From assembly GCA_965226545.1 (NCBI GenBank), contig OZ245364.1:1984001-2048000 (forward strand): a stretch of DNA of 64,000 bases, in the 5' to 3' direction. This stretch comes from JAHRAW01 sp965226545. GTDB lineage: Bacteria > Pseudomonadota > Gammaproteobacteria > Arenicellales > Poriferihabitantaceae. The position numbers and the translations under genes are program-made. Shown here one piece after another: positions 8,752 to 16,963 of this stretch; position 1 is the stretch's first letter; the number at the start of each line of letters is the position of its first letter. The notes beneath the pieces were generated by a model. The model did not search any database. It saw only the letters and a program-made list of their open reading frames with translations, and was not told the origin of the DNA.

Positions 8752-10614
8752 TTATTCGTCAATCGCGGAATCATCCGCGCGCGATTCATAAATGCGGCGA
8801 TAATTTTCGCGGTTGTAAAGTGCGGTGTAATCAAACCGCCACAGTTTTTTATTCGCATCAATCCAATCATTGTCCGGCATCGGCGGCATGTCGTCTGCGA
8901 CGACAAACCCGTTGTGGTTTAACACCACATCAATCTTTTCCCAATCGTCATAAAAGTATTCCTGCAGCAACGGCAACACTTTATGCCGAAACACATCCGC
9001 CAACTCCGCCACCGACGGCGCAGCACTCGACGACATAAAATAAGCGTGACCAATCTGATGGTCGCGGTCGTAAATCGCGGCAATGCGCGCGTTAATTGCA
9101 TCCACCATTGTCGCAACGTTAATGTCGTCAATTACAACATCGCGCAATAAACTGCTGTCCGGCATCATCTCGACAAACTCAAACCGTCGCCGCAATGCCG
9201 TATCCAACAATGCAATCGAACGGTCGGCGGTGTTCATCGTGCCGATTAAATACAAGTTTGCCGGCACGCCAAATGATTTGTTGGAATACGGCAAGGTCGC
9301 GCGCAACGCTTCCTTGTTGCCAATGCGTTTGGATTCTTCGAGCAACGTAATCAATTCCCCAAAAATTTTGGAGAGGTTGCCGCGATTGATTTCGTCGATG
9401 ATTAATACATGCGGCACGCCTTCGTTATGTTGCGCGCGTTCGCAAAGCCGCTTAAAAATCCCCTCGCCAACTTCGTAGCGAATCTCCCCGTCGTCGGTGG
9501 TCTCGGCTTTCAACCCTTCGATAAAGTATTCATAATCAAAACTTTGGTGAAAGGTTACAAACTCGACCTGCTTATCCGAACGCAGTTGGTCAAACCTGTC
9601 GAGCAACTCGTCTCGATTGCCTTTGTTCGATTGATAAAAGTCCGGGTCGCAAATTTCCACGGCGGCGTTGACGGTGTGATAGGTCTTGCCGGTGCCGGGT
9701 GGTCCGTAAAAGATGCGGTTGAGGGGTGCTTTTGTTTGGGCGACGGTTGCGCCAGTGTGCGCAGTTGGCGCGGCAGTGGTGGCGGCGTTGTCTTGCCAGC
9801 CAATCAATTTGGCAATGCGTTCGACTTCTGCGCAGTAGGAGTCGTAGTTTTCATTGTTTTTCTTAAACTTGGCGTGGTTATCCTTAATTTCTTGTTTTTT
9901 TACAAAACCAAACAAGTTGATTTCGCACGGTTTTAACCCGGGAAAACGGGCAAAAATTGATTCGTGCACCTCGTCAAGAGTACATTCATTTTTTGTAATT
10001 TTCTTTTTAACATCGTCTGCACTGTCAAAGTCATTCGGGAACTTCAAATGCAGTACTGCGAGCACCCCGGATGCATCCAAGGGCAAATAAAGTTTCGGGT
10101 TCACCAGAAACATACTCTGCGTGGAATTCTTAATGGCAATCCCTTTAATAGCCAAAATTTTTATACAGTCAATGTGTGACAAATCATCAGCACGCGTTGC
10201 CTTTGCAATGATTTTGAATATTCGCCAAGTTTCATCCACGCCCACTGAATCCAGCGGTTGGTTTGTCCCTGCGTGCCCCATAATAAGCGCCTGTGATGGC
10301 GTTGGAAATACGCGGTCGGTCGGTGCAGACGCCGTTAGTTCCATTTTCTCGACTACCCACTCGTAAAAATTCTGCTTACTTAACGTTTCATCGGCATGCT
10401 TCGATGCCAACGAGTAAATAAAAGTAAACGGATTAACCGGCCAATAACTCTGGATTTGAATCGGCTGTTTCTTGCTAAGTTCGCCATAAAGCGATTCCGC
10501 CAACTCGTTCATTTGGCGGTCGCGTTTGTCAGCCGGCGATTCACCAATCACCAACAACTTATCGCGCACCGCCGCAAAAAACGGAATCCAGTCGTATAAC
10601 TTAAAACCATTCAT
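8752..10614 (-). CDS. McrB-like AAA+ GTPase, second copy with a different sensor domain
   Basis: A 620-residue McrB-like protein counted from the ATG at 10614. Residues 1-275 form a sensor domain starting KLYDWIPFFAAV, with PVNPFTFIYSLA, PTDRVFPTP, STQSMFLVN and LKPCEINLFGF. After a Thr/Ala-rich linker comes the motor: GPPGTGKT near 304-311, then HVLIIDEINRGN, MNTADRS and LDTALRRRFEF, very close to the first copy. It is upstream of and co-directional with mcrB and mcrC, suggesting it shares their McrC. The sensor-coding part (about 9.83-10.6 kb) is visibly AT-richer than its surroundings. A TTG at 10644 is a possible earlier start (see findings). Confidence 0.88.
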   Translation of the reverse strand: MNGFKLYDWIPFFAAVRDKLLVIGESPADKRDRQMNELAESLYGELSKKQPIQIQSYWPVNPFTFIYSLASKHADETLSKQNFYEWVVEKMELTASAPTDRVFPTPSQALIMGHAGTNQPLDSVGVDETWRIFKIIAKATRADDLSHIDCIKILAIKGIAIKNSTQSMFLVNPKLYLPLDASGVLAVLHLKFPNDFDSADDVKKKITKNECTLDEVHESIFARFPGLKPCEINLFGFVKKQEIKDNHAKFKKNNENYDSYCAEVERIAKLIGWQDNAATTAAPTAHTGATVAQTKAPLNRIFYGPPGTGKTYHTVNAAVEICDPDFYQSNKGNRDELLDRFDQLRSDKQVEFVTFHQSFDYEYFIEGLKAETTDDGEIRYEVGEGIFKRLCERAQHNEGVPHVLIIDEINRGNLSKIFGELITLLEESKRIGNKEALRATLPYSNKSFGVPANLYLIGTMNTADRSIALLDTALRRRFEFVEMMPDSSLLRDVVIDDINVATMVDAINARIAAIYDRDHQIGHAYFMSSSAAPSVAELADVFRHKVLPLLQEYFYDDWEKIDVVLNHNGFVVADDMPPMPDNDWIDANKKLWRFDYTALYNRENYRRIYESRADDSAIDE

Positions 10615-10650
10615 CACACTCGCCCCGCAGGCAAAAATCAACAAGGCAAA

Positions 10651-10656
10651 ATTATA
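10651..10656 (-). promoter_or_regulatory. Candidate -10 box for second mcrB
   Basis: TATAAT on the minus strand, 36 bases before the ATG at 10614. The block TGGGTATAATT recurs at the same distance before the sensor-only paralogue at 12031-12036, so the upstream regions were duplicated together. Confidence 0.5.
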
Positions 10657-10678
10657 CCCAACTCCCGCACAAAAACGT

Positions 10679-10684
10679 TACAAT
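10679..10684 (+). promoter_or_regulatory. Candidate -10 box giving a near-leaderless HAD-like gene
   Basis: TACAAT ends 6 bases before the ATG at 10691, so transcription would begin at or next to the start codon. No Shine-Dalgarno is present. It is arranged back to back with the second mcrB promoter within 30 bases. Confidence 0.35.
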
Positions 10685-10690
10685 CCCCCC

Positions 10691-11155
10691 ATGACCACCC
10701 CAAAAAATCTTTTACTACTCGACTTAAACGCCACCCTGTCGGAAAATTTTCGCGAGGTGATGAAAGGTCCCACTTCATTCGAGCAACGCATCGTTAACAT
10801 CGAACGCTATCGGCAATGGCTTGCCGATTATTTGATTGAGCATAAAATGCCGGTGTGTCTTTTTACCGTGCGGCGGGCGGTTTATCAGGAGGTGACTTTG
10901 GAAAATATCCGCAAGCAAACCGGCTTGACGCCGTACAAGGCGATGTTCTCGATGCATGAAGGCAAGCAGCCGTTGCCGCCGATTGTTAAAGGTGAAATGC
11001 TTGAGCGGTTGTTTGCGCAGGGGTATCGCCCCGACGATTTGTTTGCCTTCGAATCAAACGCATCCACCCGTTCGATGATGAAGAAAAAAGGCGTACGGGC
11101 GGTGCGCATTCAAACGCCTGATGATTTGCCCGACGCTGTTGGGGTGTTTGGGTGA
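10691..11155 (+). CDS. Small HAD-like protein inside the McrBC island
   Basis: A 154-residue protein with a HAD-fold look: a first strand ending LLLLDLNATLSENF, a mid-region motif VCLFTVRR, and a C-terminal DLFAFESNASTRSMMKKKG resembling HAD motifs III/IV. In motif I the usual D-x-D is D-x-N (DLNAT), so the acid/base Asp is missing and phosphatase activity is doubtful; a nucleotidase-like or binding-only role is possible. It is the only plus-strand gene in the island, sits between the two paralogous sensor-bearing genes, and its stop is 2 bases from the stop of the convergent sensor-only gene. Association with defence is inferred from location alone. Confidence 0.65.
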   Translation: MTTPKNLLLLDLNATLSENFREVMKGPTSFEQRIVNIERYRQWLADYLIEHKMPVCLFTVRRAVYQEVTLENIRKQTGLTPYKAMFSMHEGKQPLPPIVKGEMLERLFAQGYRPDDLFAFESNASTRSMMKKKGVRAVRIQTPDDLPDAVGVFG

Positions 11156-11157
11156 GT

Positions 11158-11991
11158 TTATTTTTTGTGGAATAGTTTGCAAATGGAATAACGATGCAAG
11201 TGACACAAGCGAAGCCGACGGCAAATCATCGCCAACCAATTGCATTTACCGCCACGCACTTTTTCAATTCGCGCAATTTCCGTTCGGTATGGTTCAGTTT
11301 CGGCAATATCCGGACGGGATACTTTTAAGTACCCAAACAAATTGATTTCATGCGGTTTTAAGCAGGGGAAATGCTTAAGCACACGTTCCAGCAATTCGTG
11401 AAACCGAAGTTGTCTGTTCGCTATGCTGCTCTGAATAGCAGAGTGTTCACCAAACTCATTGGGGAACTGTCTGCGCAAGTACTCGAGCGTGGATTTTTTA
11501 TCCAACGGAAGATAGCAACAGGAATTAATTAGAAACATGCATTGCGTCGAACTTGCCAATCCAACATTACGGACGTGCAAAAACTCGGCAACCTGCTCAT
11601 CGCCAAAATGCTTGGCACTACGCGCTTGGTAAGTGCAAAAAAATAATTCCCACAATCTTTCAATATCACCTTCGGGCGTGGGTGTTATATCCGGCGGCGT
11701 TGGAAAAATCAAATCGGTTGGCACTGCAGCGTTTAGCCGCATTACCTTTTTAACATGATTGTAAAAAATCTCGTTGTTATTTGATTTTTTCGCCAATGTA
11801 TAAACAAACGCAAACGGATTCACCGGCAAATTTTCCGGTTTCAAAATCATCGCCTTGTCACCAAACACCTCACGCGCCAACGCCGCCATTTCACGGTCAC
11901 GCACATCCGCCGAAAGTTCACCAATCTTAACCAACCGACAACAAACCTCCGCAAAAAACGGAATCCAGTCATACAATTTAATGTTACTCAT
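11158..11991 (-). CDS. Sensor-only paralogue of the second McrB (no AAA+ motor)
   Basis: A 277-residue protein that aligns along its length with residues 1-275 of the second McrB: KLYDWIPFFAEV, PVNPFAFVYTLA, PTDLIFPTP, STQCMFLIN, YLPLD and LKPHEINLFGYLK occur in the same order. It stops where the motor would begin; the last 35 residues are basic and Cys-rich and look unrelated. A good Shine-Dalgarno (GGAGGTGA) precedes the ATG at 11991, arguing for expression and against a dead fragment. It could be a regulator, a decoy or DNA-scouting subunit, or a truncated duplicate. Its promoter overlaps the 3' end of the upstream fusion gene. Confidence 0.8.
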   Translation of the reverse strand: MSNIKLYDWIPFFAEVCCRLVKIGELSADVRDREMAALAREVFGDKAMILKPENLPVNPFAFVYTLAKKSNNNEIFYNHVKKVMRLNAAVPTDLIFPTPPDITPTPEGDIERLWELFFCTYQARSAKHFGDEQVAEFLHVRNVGLASSTQCMFLINSCCYLPLDKKSTLEYLRRQFPNEFGEHSAIQSSIANRQLRFHELLERVLKHFPCLKPHEINLFGYLKVSRPDIAETEPYRTEIARIEKVRGGKCNWLAMICRRLRLCHLHRYSICKLFHKK

Positions 11992-12030
11992 CACATCACC
12001 TCCACAAGCGAAAATTAAAACAAGACGACA

Positions 12031-12036
12031 ATTATA
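12031..12036 (-). promoter_or_regulatory. Candidate -10 box for the sensor-only gene
   Basis: TATAAT on the minus strand, 39 bases before the ATG at 11991 and overlapping the stop codon of the upstream gene (12032). The surrounding sequence matches that before the second mcrB, showing a shared origin of the two promoters. Confidence 0.45.
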
Positions 12037-15000
12037 CCCAATCAACCCGCGCAAACCCCTCCCCCAACACCATCGCCAACTTCGCAACCAACTCCGTCGC
12101 ATTGTCCGCGTTAAAACACAACGGCGGTTTAATCTTAAGCACATTGTGCAACGGGCCATCGACGCCGAGCAGCACGCCCTCCTCCTTCATTCGTTCGACA
12201 ATGTATTCCGCTTGAGCGGATGCGCAGGCTTGCAACTCGACGCCGATGAACAACCCGATGCCGCGCACATCGACGATGACAGCGAATTGTGTTTGCAGTT
12301 TTTTTAACGCGGCGATTAACTGACCGCCGACTTGCGATGCATTTTGTTGCAGGCGTTCGGATTCGATGACATCCAACACCGCGCAACCGATTGCGCAGGA
12401 AACCGAATTGCCGCCGAAGGTGTTGAAGTATTCCATGCCGTTGTTGAATGCATCGGCGACGGCGCGCGTGGTGACGACCGCGCCGATTGGGTGACCGTTG
12501 CCGATGGGTTTGCCCAAGGTGACGATGTCGGGCGTGACCTGTTGCGATTCGAATCCCCAGAAGTGCGCGCCCAATCGACCGAAGCCGACCTGCACTTCAT
12601 CGGCGATGCATAACGCGCCGTTGTCGCGGGCATAGCGATATGCGGCGCGCAAATAACCGTCGGGCAACACCACTTGCCCGGCGCAACCCGGCAGCGTTTC
12701 GGTTAACAGCGCAGCCGCGCCGCTTTGTGCTGTTGCATCTTGCAGGGCGCGTTGTAAATCGGTTAAGCAATCGGCGACATCCATTGCGTTGGCGTTGGCG
12801 TTGGCGTTGTCATTAACGTCGACGTTAGGAACGGGCAAGCGAGCGACATGTACATCGTTGGGCGCGCCCAATCCGCCGACGCCGGCGTGTTTATAGTGAC
12901 TCGCATCGATTAAGCCGCCGAGTGCGCCGTGATAACCGTGTTGCAATACGACGATGTCGCGGCGGGCGGTGAAGTTGCGCGCCAAACGCAAGGCGAGGTC
13001 GTTGGCTTCGGCGCCGCTGTTGACGAAATAACACACCGACAATTGCGGCGGAAAAAATTGCAGCAGGCGTTCGGCATATACGGCGAGCGGTTCGGTTAAA
13101 TAACGCGTGTTGGTGTTGAGCAAGCCGGCTTGCGCGCGTTCGGCGGCGACCACGCGCGGATGGCAATGCCCGACATGCGCGACATTGTTGACCGCATCCA
13201 AATACGCGCGACCGCTTGCATCGAATAAATATTGCATCGCACCGCGCACAAAATGCAACGGTTGTCGATACGACAATCGCAACGATGGATTAACGCTTCG
13301 CTTGCGCACCGCCAAAATTTCATCGGCGGTTTTGGAAGGCGCGCGCGCAAGTTTCGATTCGGGAATGTTAAGAATCAAATTCGGGTCCGGACATGCACTT
13401 AACCACACCGCACGATGATGATGCGTGCCGACGCCTATAAATGAATCGCGTTGCCCAAGCAAATCAGTTAACAATTGAAAATGCAGATGCGGCGGCCAAC
13501 CGCCATTTTCATCGATGCCGCCGAGTTGCGCGATGATTGCGCCGCGTTCGATTCGGTCGCCGCATGAATGATGTTGTATCGACGCCGGCGCGAGATGACC
13601 GTACAGCGTATAAAAAGTCAACGTCGAGTCGATACGATGTTCGATGTGATGCGCCAACACCAACACACCGCCATACCCCATCGCGCGGTTTTCATTGGCG
13701 ACAAAATGAACGACGCCGTCGAGCGGCGCAAGCACCGGCGCACCGGGTTGCATAAATAAATCGACGCCGAGATGCAACGTGCGCGGATGTCCGCAAAAAT
13801 CCGTAAAACGAGTAGCAATGTAAATTAAACGACATTCATCGTATCGCCCAACGGCTGTGCTGCAATCGTTATCGTGCATCGCGCGGGTTAATTGTTTGGC
13901 GATGTGCGCGACATCGGTCGGTTGACCGGGCGCGCCGATGGTTGCGCTGCCGACGCTTGCATCGATAGTCAACAATTTATCATTCGCCAAATCGGCATCG
14001 ACCACCGAATGAAATGAGCCGCGTTTGTCGCGCAACCACTGCACAATCGCCGGCGCAATCGCAACCGACTCGAGTTCGCAAGCGTCACGAAATGCGCATT
14101 CGGCAAAACGCGGCGTGATGTCGCGCAAGATTCGCAAGGTGCGCCACACCGCGCGTTCGCTGACGCGCAAATAATCATTGCGCGGTGCAAGCGATTTTTG
14201 ATGCGCGCAGATGCAAACACTCATGCTTAATCGCGCGCCGATTAATGCAAACAACGATTCGATTTCAGATTCACGCAACGGATAAATTCGATGATAACCG
14301 CGCACCACCGCACAGGCTGCATCCAACGGACGCGGCGCGGTTAACATTGCATAGCCCGCCGCAATCGCCGGCTCGGCGACGCGCCATGACACCGCCATGT
14401 CGCCGAAGTCGATGATGCCGACGATGCGTTGCGTGAATGCATCGGCGCCGGCGACAATGATGTTGTGGTCGTTGGCGTCGTTGTGAATTGCGCCGACGCG
14501 CAAGTGCACGCGCAACTTTGGCAGCGTTGCGCAAAACAATTGTTGGAAATGCGCAACCAATTCGCGTTCATCATCGCGCAGATGATGCGCAAACCGCGCG
14601 ATGGTTTCATCGGCGTCTTCGATGCGCCACAACAACGGACGCGCCAAGTCGTTTTGTAATTCGCGCGGCGCGCATGCATCGGCGAGGTTATCCAAGGCGA
14701 TGTCCATCCGCGCCAAATGTTCGCCCAACGATTGCAACAATGTCGCGCGCGCCGGCGCAATCGCCGCCATCACCCGCCCGTCGATGTATTCGGCGATGCG
14801 CAAATAAAACCGTTCGCCGTCAACCTCGATGCGCTCCAATGCATTGCCGTTAAGTGAATGCACTATCGTCGGTGCTTGCGCAAACACAGCGGCGCGCGCA
14901 ATGCATTCGATGGCGTGTTGCTGACAAATCAACGACGCTTCGGTGTCGAGGCGGTTGACGATTTTAACGATGTAACGTCGTTGCTTGGTTGACAGAGTGT

Positions 15001-15289
15001 GCGTCGAGTTACGCGGCGAGTTGTTTGTTGAGTGCGTTAACGAATCGCGCGTCGAATTATTTGATGCGTTACTTAATGAGTCGCTTGCGCTTGCGTTTGC
15101 ACTTGCGTTTGTATCGACACTTATAGTTGTACCAGCACCAGCACTTGCACTGTCATCCACACACAATAAAAAATTCAAATCACGTTCACCGGCAAGTTGC
15201 GTCCATTCACCGCGCACACCGTATAACCGCGCAACCGCGCGCGCAACATTGGCGCAAGCCACTTGCGGCACATCGGTTGGCGCACTCAT
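12032..15289 (-). CDS. APH-like kinase / M23 peptidase-like / class III aminotransferase fusion
   Basis: One 1085-residue frame with three domains. Residues 1-420 are an aminoglycoside/choline-kinase-like phosphotransferase with the Brenner motif HNDANDHN (His269, Asp271, Asn276) and IIDFGD (Asp294). Residues 495-615 are an M23-type domain with HLGVD (His506, Asp510), YGHL and HLHF (His601, His603). Residues 660-1085 are a class III PLP enzyme with IADEVQVGFG (Asp897) and LGKPIGNG (Lys927). Eukaryotic relatives of the ends are hydroxylysine kinase and the phospho-lyases for phosphohydroxylysine and phosphoethanolamine, so a kinase feeding a PLP phospho-lyase is the likely chemistry. Low-complexity Ser/Asn inserts occur at 46-102 and 822-836. 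It is last in the catabolic cluster. Confidence 0.88.
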   Translation of the reverse strand: MSAPTDVPQVACANVARAVARLYGVRGEWTQLAGERDLNFLLCVDDSASAGAGTTISVDTNASANASASDSLSNASNNSTRDSLTHSTNNSPRNSTHTLSTKQRRYIVKIVNRLDTEASLICQQHAIECIARAAVFAQAPTIVHSLNGNALERIEVDGERFYLRIAEYIDGRVMAAIAPARATLLQSLGEHLARMDIALDNLADACAPRELQNDLARPLLWRIEDADETIARFAHHLRDDERELVAHFQQLFCATLPKLRVHLRVGAIHNDANDHNIIVAGADAFTQRIVGIIDFGDMAVSWRVAEPAIAAGYAMLTAPRPLDAACAVVRGYHRIYPLRESEIESLFALIGARLSMSVCICAHQKSLAPRNDYLRVSERAVWRTLRILRDITPRFAECAFRDACELESVAIAPAIVQWLRDKRGSFHSVVDADLANDKLLTIDASVGSATIGAPGQPTDVAHIAKQLTRAMHDNDCSTAVGRYDECRLIYIATRFTDFCGHPRTLHLGVDLFMQPGAPVLAPLDGVVHFVANENRAMGYGGVLVLAHHIEHRIDSTLTFYTLYGHLAPASIQHHSCGDRIERGAIIAQLGGIDENGGWPPHLHFQLLTDLLGQRDSFIGVGTHHHRAVWLSACPDPNLILNIPESKLARAPSKTADEILAVRKRSVNPSLRLSYRQPLHFVRGAMQYLFDASGRAYLDAVNNVAHVGHCHPRVVAAERAQAGLLNTNTRYLTEPLAVYAERLLQFFPPQLSVCYFVNSGAEANDLALRLARNFTARRDIVVLQHGYHGALGGLIDASHYKHAGVGGLGAPNDVHVARLPVPNVDVNDNANANANAMDVADCLTDLQRALQDATAQSGAAALLTETLPGCAGQVVLPDGYLRAAYRYARDNGALCIADEVQVGFGRLGAHFWGFESQQVTPDIVTLGKPIGNGHPIGAVVTTRAVADAFNNGMEYFNTFGGNSVSCAIGCAVLDVIESERLQQNASQVGGQLIAALKKLQTQFAVIVDVRGIGLFIGVELQACASAQAEYIVERMKEEGVLLGVDGPLHNVLKIKPPLCFNADNATELVAKLAMVLGEGFARVDWV

Positions 15290-15304
15290 ATTCGTGCGGC
15301 GGGG

Positions 15305-16954
15305 TTAACGTTGGTGTTGACGCCAATTGTCGGGCAAGCCGACCGGGGCATCCGACGGCGGCAGCATGCCCTTGCCGCGAATTAAATCGGCGGCGCGTTC
15401 GGCGACCATAATTGTCGGTGCGTTGAGATTGCCGTTGGGTATCGTCGGGAAGATTGATGAATCGACGACGCGCAAACCGCGCACGCCGCGCACTCGAGTT
15501 TGCGAATCGACCACCGCCATTTCATCCTCGCCCATTTTGCACGCGCACGAAGGATGATACGCGCTCTCGACCGCATCGCGAATAAAGGCATCGATTTCAT
15601 CATCGGTTTGCACCGATTCGCCCGGCTGAATTTCCGCGCCGCAATATGGATGCATCGCCGGTTGCGCCATAATCTCGCGCGTCAATCGAACGCAATGACG
15701 AAAGCCTTCGCGGTCGGCCGGCGCTTGCAAATAATTAAACACAATGCGCGGCGCATCGCGCGCATCAGCCGAGCGGATGCGTATATGCCCGCGGCTTTGC
15801 GGTTTGTTATGCCCGACATGCACCTGAAAGCCGTGCCCGGCAAACGCGGCGCGACCGTCATAGCGCATCGCCCCGGGCAAAAAATGATATTGAATATCCG
15901 GCGCGGCTAGTCCACTGCGCGAACGAATGAACGCGCACGATTCGAAATGATTGGTCGCGCCCAAGCCGGATTTAAACAACCACCATCGCGCGCCGATGAA
16001 AAATTTGGCGAACGGATTTAATTTGGCGTTTAAGGTGATGGGTTTTTTGCAGCGGAATTGAAAATAAAATTCCAGATGATCCTGCAGGTTCTCGCCGACG
16101 CCGGGCAAGTCATGCACCACCGCCACGCCGGCTTCGCGCAACACTCGCGCCGCGCCGACGCCGGAAACTTGCAGCAATTGCGGCGAACCAATTGCGCCGG
16201 CGCACAAAATAATTTCGCGGCGCGCAAACGCGCGAATGACCTTGCCGCCGCGCGCGTATTCGACGCCGACGGCGCGTTTGCCATCGAACAAAATGCGCCG
16301 CACCGATGCGCGCGTCTGCACGTTTAAATTGCGCCGCCGCATCGCCGGGCGCAAATAAGCGTTGGCGGTCGACCAGCGCACGCCGTCGCGCACGGTCATC
16401 TGCATCGCGCCAAAGCCCTCTTGTTGGCGCGCGTTGTAATCTTCGGTTTGCAAATAACCGGCTTGCGCGCCGGCATCGATGAACGCGCGATACAACGGAT
16501 TTTTCATTTCATTGCCGCAGGTGACACGCAACGCACCGCCGCGTCGACGATAGGCGTTGTCGCCGCCCTGCCAATCATCGGCGCGGCGAAAATACGGCAG
16601 GCAATGTCGATAGCCCCAATCGCGCGCGCCGTGCGCAGCCCATTCGTCAAAATCATGCGCATGCCCGCGCACATAAACCATGCCGTTGATGGACGACGAG
16701 CCGCCGAGCACTTTGCCGCGCGGGCAATGCATGCGGCGTTGATTTAAATGCGCTTCGGGTTCGCTGTAAAACTGCCAGGCAAAACGCCGCGTGTTCATCG
16801 GCATCGATAACGCGCTCGGCATTTGCACGATGATGCTGCGGTCGCCGCCGCCGGTCTCGAGCAACAACACTTGATCGCGTTGCGCACTCAATCGATTTGC
16901 CAACACGCAACCGGCCGAACCCGCGCCGATGATGAGGTAATCGACTCGCTTCAT
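15305..16954 (-). CDS. GMC-family FAD-dependent dehydrogenase (choline dehydrogenase-like)
   Basis: A 549-residue glucose-methanol-choline oxidoreductase. The FAD-binding Rossmann motif GAGSAGCVLANRL lies near the start, followed by PRGKVLGGSSSINGMVY, the GMC signature GAIGSPQLLQVSGVG, and the C-terminal catalytic region YHPSCACKMG with NGNLNAPTIMVAE. The closest characterised families are BetA choline dehydrogenase and DddA, which oxidises 3-hydroxypropionate in DMSP catabolism; sequence alone does not separate them here. The start is taken as ATG 16954; an in-frame GTG at 16963 directly abuts the stop of the GNAT gene. It lies within a tight co-directional cluster. No betaine-aldehyde dehydrogenase or betI is nearby, which weakens a simple BetA reading. 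Confidence 0.88.
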   Translation of the reverse strand: MKRVDYLIIGAGSAGCVLANRLSAQRDQVLLLETGGGDRSIIVQMPSALSMPMNTRRFAWQFYSEPEAHLNQRRMHCPRGKVLGGSSSINGMVYVRGHAHDFDEWAAHGARDWGYRHCLPYFRRADDWQGGDNAYRRRGGALRVTCGNEMKNPLYRAFIDAGAQAGYLQTEDYNARQQEGFGAMQMTVRDGVRWSTANAYLRPAMRRRNLNVQTRASVRRILFDGKRAVGVEYARGGKVIRAFARREIILCAGAIGSPQLLQVSGVGAARVLREAGVAVVHDLPGVGENLQDHLEFYFQFRCKKPITLNAKLNPFAKFFIGARWWLFKSGLGATNHFESCAFIRSRSGLAAPDIQYHFLPGAMRYDGRAAFAGHGFQVHVGHNKPQSRGHIRIRSADARDAPRIVFNYLQAPADREGFRHCVRLTREIMAQPAMHPYCGAEIQPGESVQTDDEIDAFIRDAVESAYHPSCACKMGEDEMAVVDSQTRVRGVRGLRVVDSSIFPTIPNGNLNAPTIMVAERAADLIRGKGMLPPSDAPVGLPDNWRQHQR

Positions 16955-16963
16955 CGACGTCAC

